Assembly (NCBI RefSeq): GCF_001039005.1
Contig: NZ_LDWR01000022.1
Coordinates: 22,320-86,319, forward strand
Reading direction: 5' to 3'
From: Burkholderia cepacia
Lineage (GTDB): Bacteria; Pseudomonadota; Gammaproteobacteria; Burkholderiales; Burkholderiaceae
DNA: 64,000 nucleotides
In this document: in pieces, positions 1 to 9,297 of the stretch
How the letters are laid out: every line of letters begins with the position of its first letter
Position numbering within the stretch: the stretch's first letter is position 1
The notes under the pieces: model-generated
Databases searched by the model: none
What the model saw: only the letters and a program-made list of their open reading frames with translations
What the model was told of the DNA's origin: nothing
Made by a program: the position numbers and the translations under genes

Positions 1-275
1 ATGCGGGCGCCGCTTCTGCCCGATCCTGCCGCCGCTCCGCATCCCGTCAATGCGCTCAATATTTGGGACTGGTCGAGCGTGATCTCGTCTCTCCGATCTC
101 CCGGTACGTAGAAGAACTGAGCAAGTCGACGAATCACGCGACGCCGCTCGAACGCGGCCATTTTGTTTGCGTTGTCGGCGTGCATGCCTGCGAGTAATAT
201 CCACCGACAGCGTCGCGCGAGCGTTCCGGGCCGCGTGTCGGATAGACCAATAAAATTGAGAGAAAGGAGCACAAG
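1..275. other. Left-edge region upstream of the nucleoside transporter
   Basis: A plus-strand frame is open from the window edge to a TAA at 195-197 and contains the segment YLGLVERDLVSPISRYVEEL, which could be the end of a gene lying mostly outside the window. The family is not recognised and the signal is weak. The 78 bases after it should hold the promoter of the transporter gene. A clear Shine-Dalgarno (AGAAAGGAG) lies at 261-269. Confidence 0.25.
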
Positions 276-1550
276 GTGGATATTCTGCGCAGTCTCCTGG
301 GCATGTCGTTCCTGTTGTTAGTGGCTTACCTGCTGTCGAACAACCGGCGCGCGGTGAGCGGCCGGACCATGATCGCCGCGCTGCTTACACAGCTCGCGAT
401 CGGCGCGCTGGTGCTGTTCGTGCCGTCGGGCCGTGCGGCGCTCGGGGCGGCCGCGAACGGCGTCAATCGCGTGCTCGACATGGGCAATCACGGCATCTCG
501 TTCGTGTTCGGCGGGCTGGTCGACAGCCGGATGTTCCAGCTGTTCGGCGACGGCGGTTTCGTATTCGGCCTGCGCGTGCTGCCGATGATCATCTTCGTCA
601 CCGCGCTGATCGCGGTGCTGTACTACATCGGCGTGATGAAGTGGCTCGTCGCGATCCTCGGCGCCGGGCTCGCGAAAGTGCTCGGCGTGAGCCGGATCGA
701 GGCATGCTCGGCCGTCGCGACGATCTTTCTCGGGCAGAGCGAGATGCCCGCGCTCGTGAAGCCGTTCGTGCGGAACATGACGAGCGCCGAGATCTTCACG
801 GTGATGGCGAGCGGCATGGCGTCGGTCGCGGGCTCGGTGCTGGTCGGCTACGCGGGCCTCGGCGTGAAGATGGAGTATCTGCTCGCCGCGTCGTTCATGG
901 CGGTGCCGGGCGGGCTGCTGTTCGGCAAGCTGCTGTTTCCGACCGTCGAGCCGAGCCGCGTCGTCGTCGACGGTCTCGATTTCGACGACAAGCGGGCCGC
1001 CAACGTGATCGAGGCGGCGGCGTCCGGTGCGTCGGTCGGCCTGCGGATCGCGATCAATGTCGGCGCGATGCTGATCGCGTTCGTGGGGCTGATCGCGCTG
1101 ATGAACCTCATCGTCGGCGGCGTGGCCGCGTTCGCGGGATTTCCGCAGATCACGCTGCTGGGCATTCTCGGCCACCTGTTCGCGCCGCTGGCGTGGATCA
1201 TCGGCGTGCCGTGGCACGACGCGGCACTGGCCGGCAACTTCATCGGCGAGAAACTGATCTTCAACGAGTTCGTCGCGTACGGCGACCTGTCGCCCTACCT
1301 GAAGGGCAGCGAACACGTCGCGGCGGCCGGCCTGCAGGTACTTGACCCGAAGACGCTCGCGATCGTGTCGTTCGCGTTGTGCGGCTTCGCGAACTTCTCG
1401 TCGATCGCGATTCTCGCGGGCGGCTTCAGCGCGGTTGCGCCCGAGCGTCGCTCGGAAGTCGCGCGGCACGGCTTGCGCGCGCTGACGGCCGCGACGCTGT
1501 CGAACCTGATGAGTGCCGCGATTGCCGGCCTGTTCTTCTCCCTGCATTGA
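276..1550 (+). CDS. nupC: Concentrative nucleoside transporter (CNT/NupC family)
   Basis: This is an inner-membrane importer of nucleosides driven by a cation gradient. The 424-residue product is almost entirely hydrophobic helices and has the CNT-type core segment GQSEMPALVKPF near residue 160, followed by alternating gate-like repeats and a hydrophobic C terminus. Length matches bacterial NupC proteins. The start is a GTG at 276 preceded by AGAAAGGAG at good spacing. It is followed 39 bases later by thymidine phosphorylase and then cytidine deaminase, so the likely job is uptake of pyrimidine nucleosides for salvage. Family assignment is firm; the exact nucleoside preference cannot be read from sequence. 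The gene name follows family usage. Confidence 0.9.
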   Translation: MDILRSLLGMSFLLLVAYLLSNNRRAVSGRTMIAALLTQLAIGALVLFVPSGRAALGAAANGVNRVLDMGNHGISFVFGGLVDSRMFQLFGDGGFVFGLRVLPMIIFVTALIAVLYYIGVMKWLVAILGAGLAKVLGVSRIEACSAVATIFLGQSEMPALVKPFVRNMTSAEIFTVMASGMASVAGSVLVGYAGLGVKMEYLLAASFMAVPGGLLFGKLLFPTVEPSRVVVDGLDFDDKRAANVIEAAASGASVGLRIAINVGAMLIAFVGLIALMNLIVGGVAAFAGFPQITLLGILGHLFAPLAWIIGVPWHDAALAGNFIGEKLIFNEFVAYGDLSPYLKGSEHVAAAGLQVLDPKTLAIVSFALCGFANFSSIAILAGGFSAVAPERRSEVARHGLRALTAATLSNLMSAAIAGLFFSLH

Positions 1551-1589
1551 ACCGTGCAGCAGCCACCGACCGATCGAGGAGATGCAACG

Positions 1590-2906
1590 ATGTTTCTACC
1601 GCAGGAATTCATCCGCAAGAAGCGCAACCGGCAGCCGCTCGATCACGACGGGATAACCGCGTTCGTGCGTGGCGTGACCGACGGCAGCGTGACCGAGGGG
1701 CAGGTCGCGGCGTTCGCGATGGCCGTGTACTTCAATGACCTGAGCGTCGACGAGCGAGTCGCGCTGACGATCGCGCAGCGCGATTCGGGCGACGTGCTCG
1801 ACTGGCGCGCGCTCGATCTCGACGGACCGGTGATCGACAAGCATTCGACCGGTGGCGTCGGCGATGTGGTGTCGCTGATGCTCGGGCCGATGGTGGCCGC
1901 ATGCGGCGGCTACGTGCCGATGATCTCGGGGCGCGGGCTCGGCCATACCGGCGGCACGCTCGACAAGCTCAGCGCGATTCCCGGCTACGACGTGATGCCC
2001 GATACGGCGGCGTTTCGACGAACGGTGCGCGACGTGGGCGTCGCGATCATCGGGCAGACCGCGCGGCTGGCGCCGGCCGACAAGCGCATCTATGCGATTC
2101 GCGACGTGACGGCAACCGTCGAGTCGGTCGCGATGATCACCGCGTCGATCCTGTCGAAGAAGCTCGCGGCCGGCCTCGACGGGCTCGTGATGGACGTCAA
2201 GGTCGGCTCCGGTGCGTTCATGCCGACCGTCGAGAAATCGGCGGAACTGGCGCGCAGTATCGTCGACGTCGGCAACGGCGCCGGCATGAAGACGACCGCG
2301 ATCCTCACCGACATGAACCAGTCGCTCGCGCCGTGCGCGGGCAATGCGCTCGAAGTGGCGTGCGCGATCGACTACCTGACCGGCAAGTCGCGTCCGGCCC
2401 GCCTGCATGAAGTCACGATGGCGCTCGCGGCGCAGTTGCTCGTCACCGGCGGGCTGGCACGCGATACCGCACAGGCGCGGGTGATGCTGCAGCGCTCGCT
2501 CGACTCGGGCGCGGCGGCGGAACGCTTCGCGAGAATGGTCGTGGCGCTCGGCGGCCCCGCGGATCTGATCGATGCGCCGTGGCGGCATCTTGCGCGGGCG
2601 GCGGTGATCGTGCCGGTGCCGTCGCGCGCGAGCGGCGTGGTGCAGCATGTCGATTGCCGCGCGCTCGGGCTGGCGGTCGTCGCGCTCGGCGGCGGCCGCA
2701 TGCGCGCGGAAGATGCAATCGACACGCGGGTCGGACTGTCCGCGCTCGCGGAGATCGGGCAGCGCGTCGACGCAGGTCAACCGCTCGGCTATGTGCATGC
2801 CCGCGACGCCGACGCCGCGGCGCACGCGGTGGAAGCGGTCCAGCGCAGCTACGTGCTGGGCGAGACGGGCGACGCGCCGCCGACCATTCACCAGCAGATC
2901 GGCTGA
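1590..2906 (+). CDS. deoA: Thymidine phosphorylase
   Basis: This cytosolic enzyme cleaves thymidine (and deoxyuridine) with phosphate to the free base and 2-deoxyribose-1-phosphate. The 438-residue protein shows the family phosphate-binding segment KHSTGGVGD near residue 83 and the pyrimidine-nucleoside phosphorylase signature [14 protein letters not shown] near residues 112-125. Length is normal for DeoA. A GTG at 1554 is in frame, but the ATG at 1590 has GAGGAGA at 1576-1582, and its product begins [13 protein letters not shown] as in DeoA, so 1590 is chosen. It lies between the CNT transporter and cytidine deaminase and is probably co-transcribed with both. Confidence 0.95.
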   Translation: MFLPQEFIRKKRNRQPLDHDGITAFVRGVTDGSVTEGQVAAFAMAVYFNDLSVDERVALTIAQRDSGDVLDWRALDLDGPVIDKHSTGGVGDVVSLMLGPMVAACGGYVPMISGRGLGHTGGTLDKLSAIPGYDVMPDTAAFRRTVRDVGVAIIGQTARLAPADKRIYAIRDVTATVESVAMITASILSKKLAAGLDGLVMDVKVGSGAFMPTVEKSAELARSIVDVGNGAGMKTTAILTDMNQSLAPCAGNALEVACAIDYLTGKSRPARLHEVTMALAAQLLVTGGLARDTAQARVMLQRSLDSGAAAERFARMVVALGGPADLIDAPWRHLARAAVIVPVPSRASGVVQHVDCRALGLAVVALGGGRMRAEDAIDTRVGLSALAEIGQRVDAGQPLGYVHARDADAAAHAVEAVQRSYVLGETGDAPPTIHQQIG

Positions 2907-3021
2907 GCCTGTACGACGAGCGTGCAGGCGTCGGCGGCCGCTTTGCATCATGGGCGTATCGTGCGCACCGGGATGCGGCCGCGGCGATGCATCCCAACCC
3001 ACTACCGGAGGCACCATCGCG

Positions 3022-3411
3022 ATGGAACGAAACGAACTGATCGAACAGGCCAAGGCGGCGCGCGAACGCGCGTATGCGCCGTATTCGCGCTTCAAGGTCG
3101 GCGCGGCGCTGCAGGCGCACGACGGGACGATTTTTCACGGCTGCAACGTCGAGAACGCGTCGTACGGATTGTGCAATTGCGCGGAACGCACGGCGATGTT
3201 TTCGGCCATCGCCGCCGGCTATCGTCCGGGGGATTTCGCACGCCTCGCGGTCGTCGGCGACACGGACGGCCCGATCGCGCCGTGCGGCGCATGCCGTCAG
3301 GTGATCATCGAGATCGGCACGCCCGACATGGAAGTGATCCTGAGCAACCTGAAGGGCGCGGTCGACGTCACGACGGCAGATACGTTGCTGCCGGACGCGT
3401 TCCGGTTGTAA
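3022..3411 (+). CDS. cdd: Cytidine deaminase (homotetrameric type)
   Basis: This enzyme hydrolyses cytidine or deoxycytidine to uridine or deoxyuridine and ammonia. The 129-residue length is that of the small homotetrameric class. The zinc site is complete: CNVENASYG, then CAERTA (catalytic Glu in CAE), then PCGACRQ, giving three cysteine ligands. The frame is open far upstream, but the ATG at 3022 follows a GGAGG at 3007-3011 and yields the canonical N terminus MERNELIEQAKAARERAYAPYSRFKVGAA in two adjacent blocks. It lies 115 bases after deoA and completes a transport-deaminate-phosphorolyse pathway. Confidence 0.95.
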   Translation: MERNELIEQAKAARERAYAPYSRFKVGAALQAHDGTIFHGCNVENASYGLCNCAERTAMFSAIAAGYRPGDFARLAVVGDTDGPIAPCGACRQVIIEIGTPDMEVILSNLKGAVDVTTADTLLPDAFRL

Positions 3412-3445
3412 CGGCGCGCGCCGCGGCGAGCATGCGATGTAAGGA

Positions 3446-4561
3446 TCACGCGCCGTCGCGCGCTTCGCGGATCGGGATCACGGTGCGCGCACCGCACTGG
3501 CGCAGCAGGTCGCGCAGTTCGTTGATGACCGGAAACACTTCGTGGTTCCAGTCGGCGCCCTGGCGATCGTGCGCTTCCTGCTCGCGCTCGACGATCCAGC
3601 GATCCTCGCGGAAGATGCGCTCGGTGAACCAGACGAGCAGCGGCCACGCGAGATCGAGCGCGAACGGTATGCCGGGCTTGTGGATCGACAGCAGTCCGAA
3701 CGTGCGGTTGGTGCGTTGCTCGGCGTCGAGCGGCACGTAGACGATCCACAGGTCCATCACGAGCGTGCCTTCGCTCGAACGGATCTGCAGCGTCTGGTAC
3801 GGGTAGCCGGTGCGCACCGTCATCACGCTCTTGTCGGACTGGTCGGACGCCTTCTTGCTCGCGCCGAACACGAGCGCTTCGCCGACCGGCTGCTTGCCTT
3901 CCATCCGCGCGAACGTGTAGTCGACCTCGACCCAGTCGTCGCCGCGGCGACGGCCTACCGAACGCGCGCGCATCTGCCCCATCTGCTTGCGGTGCAGGAA
4001 CTGATGGTTCATGTCCATCAGGTTCTCGTGCATGAACGAGTAGTGGCATTTGACCTCGCGGCCGAAGCGGCGGGTCTTGTACGTGCGGTTGTCCGCCGAT
4101 TCGAGCGCGGGGAACGGCCGCTGGTCGGCGAGCGTCGCGTCGCCCGGAAACACGAAGATCAGCCCGTGTGCTTCGCGGCAAGGATACGCGCGCACGCCGT
4201 TGGGCAAACGCTCGCGGCCGAGGTAGGGCACGTCGACGCAGCGGCCGCTGTCGCACGCGTAGGTCCAGCCGTGATAGCAGCAGCGCAGCGTTTCGCCGCT
4301 CACGACCCCTGCATGCAGTGGCACCTGGCGGTGCGCGCAACGATCTTCGAGCGCGTACACGGCGCCCGACTCGGTGCGCACGAGCACGATCGGATCGCCG
4401 GCGAAGCGCACGCCGAGCGTCTTGCCGCGCTTCAGCTCACGCGACCAGGCAAGCGGATACCAGTGATCGGGGTGAATGGGCACGCGGCGCAGGTCGCGCA
4501 CGACCGCGCCGGTGGATGGTTCCTCGAGGGTGTTGCTGTCAGGCAAAGGCACTGCGCGCAT
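3446..4561 (-). CDS. Rieske [2Fe-2S] aromatic-ring oxygenase, catalytic subunit
   Basis: This is a terminal oxygenase of the ring-hydroxylating family, which uses electrons from a separate reductase at a mononuclear iron. The N-terminal Rieske domain has RCAHRQVPLH and CCYHGWTY, giving the Cys-His / Cys-His cluster ligands around residues 74-98. The catalytic domain has HENLMDMNHQFLH with the two iron histidines. The frame extends to 4603, but the ATG at 4561 has GGAGGC six to seven bases upstream and gives 371 residues, similar to vanillate/phenylpropionate-type oxygenases. No reductase or ferredoxin gene is adjacent, so partner and substrate are unknown. It converges with cdd. Confidence 0.85.
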   Translation of the reverse strand: MRAVPLPDSNTLEEPSTGAVVRDLRRVPIHPDHWYPLAWSRELKRGKTLGVRFAGDPIVLVRTESGAVYALEDRCAHRQVPLHAGVVSGETLRCCYHGWTYACDSGRCVDVPYLGRERLPNGVRAYPCREAHGLIFVFPGDATLADQRPFPALESADNRTYKTRRFGREVKCHYSFMHENLMDMNHQFLHRKQMGQMRARSVGRRRGDDWVEVDYTFARMEGKQPVGEALVFGASKKASDQSDKSVMTVRTGYPYQTLQIRSSEGTLVMDLWIVYVPLDAEQRTNRTFGLLSIHKPGIPFALDLAWPLLVWFTERIFREDRWIVEREQEAHDRQGADWNHEVFPVINELRDLLRQCGARTVIPIREARDGA

Positions 4562-4772
4562 GCGTGACGCCTCCTGGCTGGGCGATTGTTCCGAACGCCG
4601 CATCGTGGCGGCGGGGATCTGAAGAAGTCTACGCGAAGTTGCCCGGTACGGCGGACGCGATGCGGGTTTGCCCCGGCACGGCGGCAGGTGTTTCGTTGAT
4701 GCGGCGCAAACCGGGCCGCAGGGCGGCGCGCGCGCTGGCCGCGCGGCACCGCATCATGCGGCCGGTTGAGGA

Positions 4773-5519
4773 TCACGAGCCGGTGTCGCTCCACAGCACC
4801 GCGTTCGTGCGGTACAGCGCCGGGAAGCGCTGCTTCAGCCCGGCGACCTTCGGCAGGTCGTTGAACGCGATATACGGCGCGTCGGGATGCAGCTCGAGGT
4901 AGTTCTGGTGATAGGCCTCGGCCGGATAGAACCCCTTGTACGCCTCGACGCGCGTGACGACCGGCGCGGCAAACACGTGCGCGGCGCCGAGCTGGGCGAT
5001 GTACGCGGTCGCGACCGCGCGTTGCTGCGCGGTGGTCGGGAAGATCGCGGACCGGTACTGCGTCCCGTCGTCGGGGCCCTGACGGTTGAGCTCGGTCGGG
5101 TCGTGCACGACCGAGAAGAACACCTGCAGCAGCCGGCCGTACGTGATCTGCGTCGGGTCGTAGACGATGCGAACCGATTCCGCATGCCCCGTCAGCCCCG
5201 AGCCGACGAGCGCGTAGTGCGCGGTTTCGGATGCGCCGCCCGCATAACCGGCCGTGACCTGCTTCACGCCCTTCACGTGCTCGAACACGCCCTGTACGCC
5301 CCAGAAGCAACCGCCGGCGAGCACGGCCGTCTCGTCGTGGGCCGTGCCGGGCGTTTCGTCGAGCGTCGGCGCGGGTACGGTGCGCATCGGCTCGGCGGAA
5401 TTGACGACGCGCTGGAAGCCGAACACGGCCGCGACGGCGACGGCGATGGCGCCGATGCGGCGCAGCATCGCTGCGCGCCGTCGCGACGCGGAATCTCGGG
5501 TGGGTGTCGGGTTCATCAT
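4773..5519 (-). CDS. msrA: Peptide-methionine (S)-S-oxide reductase, exported
   Basis: MsrA reduces the S-epimer of methionine sulfoxide. The catalytic motif GCFWG is present, followed by the usual TAGYAGG and the downstream AEAYHQNY segment. The N terminus, arginine-rich then hydrophobic (RRIGAIAVAVAAVFGF), indicates export or membrane anchoring, so it should act in the periplasm. Two start codons are adjacent (5519 and 5516); AAGGAG lies three and six bases upstream respectively, so 5516 may be the real one. It is the last gene of a minus-strand run msrB, dipZ, msrA, which suggests that the membrane thioredoxin-like protein supplies its electrons. Confidence 0.92.
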   Translation of the reverse strand: MMNPTPTRDSASRRRAAMLRRIGAIAVAVAAVFGFQRVVNSAEPMRTVPAPTLDETPGTAHDETAVLAGGCFWGVQGVFEHVKGVKQVTAGYAGGASETAHYALVGSGLTGHAESVRIVYDPTQITYGRLLQVFFSVVHDPTELNRQGPDDGTQYRSAIFPTTAQQRAVATAYIAQLGAAHVFAAPVVTRVEAYKGFYPAEAYHQNYLELHPDAPYIAFNDLPKVAGLKQRFPALYRTNAVLWSDTGS

Positions 5520-5574
5520 GTGCTCCTTCTGAATGCGTTGGCGAAGACGGTGGCCGGGTGGCGGCGGCGCGGGT

Positions 5575-7419
5575 TCAACCGAAAGTGAATGCGTACACAT
5601 CGACCCCGCGATCGAGAAACTCGATCGCGAACGTGCGGTCGGCGATCGCGCCGGGCTGCCGGACGAGCTGGTACAGGCGCTGTCCGGTGACGGTGCCGTA
5701 GCCCTGCGCGTCGACGTCGGCGCCGTGCGCGGCACCGGGCGCCGCGCCGTCGAGCGTCACGCGAAAGCGCACGGGCTGGCCGTTCGCGCCCGGGCCGAGC
5801 ACGAGGTGCAGGTCGCGCGCATGGAAGCGGTAGACGATCCGGCCGTCCGGCGCGGCGAGCGACGCGCGTTCGGCGCCGACCTGCCACGTGCCGGCGAGGC
5901 CCCAGTCGTTGAGGTCGGGGCGAGCCGGCGCGTCGTAGCGGTGCGCCGTATCGCGCACGACGCCGCCCGGCGACGAGAAGTCTTCAGCGCGCGCATAACC
6001 GACATAGGTTTCGGGCGAGCGGACATCCGCGGTGTCCGCAGCCGCGAGCGCGCCGCTCGCGGGCGCACCGGCGAGGCCGAGCGGCACGTTCAGCGCTTCC
6101 GGATGGCCGGCTTCTGCAAGCAGCGACTGGATCGCGCGTTCCGACTGCGCGTATTCGCCTTCGCCGAAGTGGTGATGGCGGATGCGCCCCTGTGCGTCGA
6201 TGAAATAGTGCGCGGGCCAGTATTCGTTGCCGAACGCGCGCCAGATCGAATAGCCGTTGTCGATCGCGACCGGGAAGTCGATGCCGAGATCGTGCACGGC
6301 CTTCTTCACGTTGCCGATGTCGCGTTCGAACGCGAATTCCGGCGCGTGCACGCCGATCACGACGAGCCCGTACGGCGCGTACTTGCGTGCCCACGCGGTC
6401 GTGTACGGCAGCGTGCGCAGGCAGTTGATGCACGAATACGTCCAGAAATCGACGAGCACGACCTTGCCGCGCAGGCCGGCCGCCGTCAGCGGCGGCGAGT
6501 TCAGCCATTGCACGGCACCGTCGAGCGACGGCAGCGTGCCTTCGATGGGCAGCGCGGACGGCGCCGCGTCGGCCACGCGCATCATCGCGCCACCGGCCTG
6601 CGCGCCATCGGCAGTCGCGGCCATCATCGCGCCGCCGCTTGCATTGGCGGCCGCGTTGCCCGTTGCGGCCGTCGCCGCCGGTGCGCCGTTCGAGCGCCCG
6701 CCGAGCCGGTCGACGAGCTTCGTCTCGAGCCCGCCCGTCGTGACGGTCGACAGTTGCGCGAGCGCGCCGGTATCGAGGCCGAGCGCGATCGCGCCGGTAC
6801 CGGCCAGCAGCGCCGCGCCGATCCCGCGCCGGATCCATTCGCCGGCGCCGAGCGAGCGCTTCATCGCGGCGAACACCTTGCCGCCGATCACGAGCGCGAC
6901 GCCGAGCGACGTCGCCGCGCCGGCCGCATACGCGACGAGCAGCAGCGTCGTGCCGACGCTCGCGCCGCGCAGCGCCGCGCCGGTCAGCACGAGGCCGAGG
7001 ATCGGGCCTGCGCACGGCGCCCACAGCAGGCCCGTGGCGACGCCGAGCAACAGCGACGACGCGGGGCCGGCCGGGCGGCCGTCGCGTTGCGCGAAGCCGG
7101 TGAGCCGGTTGCCGGCGGCGACGAGCGGGCGCGTCAGGTGTTCCGCGAAGCGCGGCATCAGCAGCGTCAGGCCGAACACCGCGAGCAGCACGATGGCGAT
7201 CCAGCGGCCGGCCTGGTTGGCCTGAGCGACCCAGCCGCCGCCGACGGCCGCGAGCGTCGCGACGACGGCGAACGTGAGCGCCATGCCGGCCAGCAGCGGC
7301 AGGCCGGTGCGCACGAACGGCTGGTCGGCGCGCGCGAACACGAACGGCAGCACGGGCAGGATGCACGGGCTCAGGATCGTGAGCACGCCGCCGAGATAGG
7401 CAAGGACGATGAGCAGCAT
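5575..7419 (-). CDS. dipZ: DipZ-type membrane electron conduit (CcdA domain plus thioredoxin-like domain)
   Basis: The N-terminal third is a CcdA/DsbD-type membrane domain with paired cysteines in LSPCILP (TM1) and WAPCAGP (about residue 135). These features carry electrons from cytosolic thioredoxin across the membrane. The middle is a periplasmic thioredoxin-like domain with active site WTYSCINCLRTLP and the TlpA-like segment VIGVHAPEFAFE. The C-terminal part is a beta-rich DipZ-specific domain. Total length is 614 residues; start ATG at 7419 has GGAGA upstream. Lying between exported MsrB and MsrA, it probably recycles both, analogous to the domain order of Neisseria PilB. Symbol by architecture only. 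Confidence 0.85.
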   Translation of the reverse strand: MLLIVLAYLGGVLTILSPCILPVLPFVFARADQPFVRTGLPLLAGMALTFAVVATLAAVGGGWVAQANQAGRWIAIVLLAVFGLTLLMPRFAEHLTRPLVAAGNRLTGFAQRDGRPAGPASSLLLGVATGLLWAPCAGPILGLVLTGAALRGASVGTTLLLVAYAAGAATSLGVALVIGGKVFAAMKRSLGAGEWIRRGIGAALLAGTGAIALGLDTGALAQLSTVTTGGLETKLVDRLGGRSNGAPAATAATGNAAANASGGAMMAATADGAQAGGAMMRVADAAPSALPIEGTLPSLDGAVQWLNSPPLTAAGLRGKVVLVDFWTYSCINCLRTLPYTTAWARKYAPYGLVVIGVHAPEFAFERDIGNVKKAVHDLGIDFPVAIDNGYSIWRAFGNEYWPAHYFIDAQGRIRHHHFGEGEYAQSERAIQSLLAEAGHPEALNVPLGLAGAPASGALAAADTADVRSPETYVGYARAEDFSSPGGVVRDTAHRYDAPARPDLNDWGLAGTWQVGAERASLAAPDGRIVYRFHARDLHLVLGPGANGQPVRFRVTLDGAAPGAAHGADVDAQGYGTVTGQRLYQLVRQPGAIADRTFAIEFLDRGVDVYAFTFG

Positions 7420-7454
7420 GGTGCGTTCTCCAGTCGGTCAGGAGTGGGGCCGGA

Positions 7455-7985
7455 TCAGGCGGCGGTCGTGTGGAAGGTGAGCGCGAGGCCGTTCATGCAG
7501 TAGCGCAGGCCGGTGGGCGGCGGGCCGTCGTCGAACACGTGGCCGAGATGGCCGCCGCAGCGGTGGCAATGCACTTCGGTGCGGACCATCCCGAACGACG
7601 CGTCGGCGTTGGTATCGACCGCGTGGTCGAGCGGTTTCCAGAAGCTCGGCCAGCCGGTGTGGCTGTCGAACTTGGTGGCCGACGAGAACAGCGCGAGGCT
7701 GCAGCCCGCGCACGCGAACGTGCCGTGCCGGTGCTCGTCGTTCAGCGGGCTGCTGTACGGCCGCTCGGTGCCGGCTTCGCGCAGGATCGTGTACTGGGCG
7801 GGCGTGAGCCGGCGATGCCACTCGGCGTCGCTGAGCGTGACCTCGAAAGGGGCGGCCGGCTGCGGGGCGGCGGGCGGCGCGGCGAATGCGCGGCCGACCA
7901 GCGCGCGGCGGCCGACGGACGACAGGGTCGCGAGCGCGGCGAGGCCGGTGGCGCCGGCGAACAGCAGGTGTCTGCGGGTGGACAT
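7455..7985 (-). CDS. msrB: Peptide-methionine (R)-S-oxide reductase, exported (Tat-like signal)
   Basis: MsrB reduces the R-epimer of methionine sulfoxide. Two zinc-type Cys pairs are visible (CAGC and CHRC), followed by GGHLGHVFDDGP and the catalytic cysteine in RYCMNG. The frame runs to 8135, but the ATG at 7985 follows AGGAG at seven-base spacing and begins MSTRRHLLFAGATGLAAL, a twin-arginine-like signal followed by an AFA cleavage region. The product is 176 residues. It is the first gene of the msrB-dipZ-msrA run, so a promoter should lie upstream of 7985. Confidence 0.93.
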   Translation of the reverse strand: MSTRRHLLFAGATGLAALATLSSVGRRALVGRAFAAPPAAPQPAAPFEVTLSDAEWHRRLTPAQYTILREAGTERPYSSPLNDEHRHGTFACAGCSLALFSSATKFDSHTGWPSFWKPLDHAVDTNADASFGMVRTEVHCHRCGGHLGHVFDDGPPPTGLRYCMNGLALTFHTTAA

Positions 7986-8389
7986 GATGGGCTCCTGGAA
8001 GCAGGTCCTGAAAATATGCGCCCATCGTAGGCAGAGGCCGGTGTCCAAGTCCTCACGGAAAGTTAAATGAATTGTGATGAATGGCGGGGGGAGGGGGGGA
8101 GGTGCGTGGGAATCAGGCCAAGCCCCGACTGGCAAGGGCCTTCGAGCGGGTGAGCCGCCGATGTTTACCGAGCACCTGTTCGCGTTGTGATTTTTTGTGT
8201 TTTTTTAGTGTTCGTCGCGTGGCGTGGCGAATCCGGACTTTGGCTTGCCGATCGAATCGGGCTGAGGCACGACCGTTGTTTGACTGCGGTCGCGAATCGC
8301 GCTGAGCGTCTGATGCGCATTGATAGACGGATGAATTTGCAAGCTGGCACGACCGACGCGTGGTGCGCGTGTCGACGCGGAAGCTTGAC

Positions 8390-8407
8390 AGTTTCTACGT
8401 AGAAACT
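8390..8407. repeat. 18-bp perfect palindrome
   Basis: The sequence agtttctacgtagaaact equals its own reverse complement, centred on TACGTA. No gene start is close on either strand. It could be an operator for an outlying regulator or a recombination site; there is no direct evidence for either. Confidence 0.5.
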
Positions 8408-8500
8408 TCAGAAAGTGAGTTCGGACGTGCGCCGTTGGGCAGTGAAATGGCGCCGCGATGCGCTCCGCCGAAGTGGTCTGTTCCGAGGCGGGATGCGGCG

Positions 8501-8542
8501 AAATGAAGGGGAACATAGTAAGGGCTATGTTTCCCTTCATTT
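8501..8542. repeat. Long inverted repeat (18-bp arms, 6-base loop)
   Basis: Arms 8501-8518 and 8525-8542 pair over 18 positions with a single non-Watson-Crick (G-T) position and a loop of taaggg. There is no T-run directly after it on the plus strand. The length is unusual for an intrinsic terminator; a mobile palindromic element or a processed RNA hairpin are alternatives. Confidence 0.6.
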
Positions 8543-8850
8543 TGGGACTCCGACCAACCGAGTGGATCGGGCGCTCGCACAACTAAAGTTGTGTCTAAAT
8601 TTCAAGGAAAGTTGTTTCTATAAAGTGCGTCCGCCGGTCGGCGCTAGGGAAGCGAGATACGTGACCCCATCCGATGCCGTGACCCACGCGCCCACCGGCT
8701 AACGGGGCGTTCGGCGGCCCGCGCAGCCGCAGCGCGATGTCCGGCCATAATTCCAGGCGGCACGAGATTGATCACGGCTAGGGTGCCGAGCGGTACTAGA
8801 TCGCACCATCGAACAGCCCGATCACCGAGATAAAACAGGGAGCGATCTCA

Positions 8851-9297
8851 GTGAGCGAAGGCCAAACGGAAGCCACCGTGGGCGTGGCATGGATCCGCGA
8901 CTGCGACGCGACCCGCCGAGTTAGATCCTCCAACTGGATGAGCAATAAAGTGGCACCCGGTGCAACTGCGTATGCGTCAGTTGAGGCACGCCACTCGACG
9001 CGGTCAACGCAGCGCGCGGGGATACTTTTTAGCTACGGCCGCACTTCCAGCCCCCGAAGACACCCCGAGGAATTCCTGCGTGGAGACGAGGGCCCCTACG
9101 GCGCCGTTCCCCAAGCTGGAGATCCGTTCCCGATCCGACGTCGCGACGCCCAAGCGACCGGACTCAGCGCGGATATCTACACACCGGATACACAAATTTT
9201 CCTTGCATTCCTCTTCGGTGTGTATAGACTACACATCGGGTCATGGGAAAAGGGGTGTGTATGGCGACAGCTATGGCGAAGGATATGGTGCGGCGTT
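8851..9297. other. Region upstream of hicA
   Basis: A GTG-initiated frame at 8851 reads through into hicA, but its translation shows no recognisable domain and has low-complexity basic composition, so it is not called as a gene. The last 120 bases hold the probable hicAB promoter and operator half-sites. Confidence 0.4.
9178..9261 (+). promoter_or_regulatory. Probable hicAB promoter/operator with repeated TGTGTA/TACACA half-sites
   Basis: Five exact copies of the hexamer TGTGTA or its complement TACACA occur at 9178-9183, 9189-9194, 9219-9224, 9230-9235 and 9256-9261. The first two are 11 bp apart, as are the third and fourth, that is one DNA turn. The pair at 9219-9235 forms an inverted repeat overlapping a plausible -10 (TAGACT, 9225-9230) that is 16 bases from TTGCAT at 9203-9208. 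HicB antitoxins commonly autorepress through a ribbon-helix-helix or HTH domain. Assignment of these sites to HicB is inference. Confidence 0.5.

Larger units (their letters stand above)
7986..8850. other. Non-coding stretch upstream of msrB with structured DNA
   Basis: No convincing gene was found on either strand. The stretch contains an A/T-rich tract near 8186-8210, an 18-bp perfect palindrome (8390-8407) and a long hairpin (8501-8542). It marks the left side of an accessory region whose composition is visibly lower in G/C than the msr operon. Confidence 0.5.

Noticed and set aside
5533..7503. 656-codon plus-strand frame opposite dipZ
   Set aside because: Antisense shadow of the real gene; arginine/alanine-rich translation without any domain or ribosome site.
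8851..9297. GTG-initiated N-terminal extension of hicA
   Set aside because: HicA proteins start at the MDSRTVIRRL segment; the extension has no features and would cover the promoter region.
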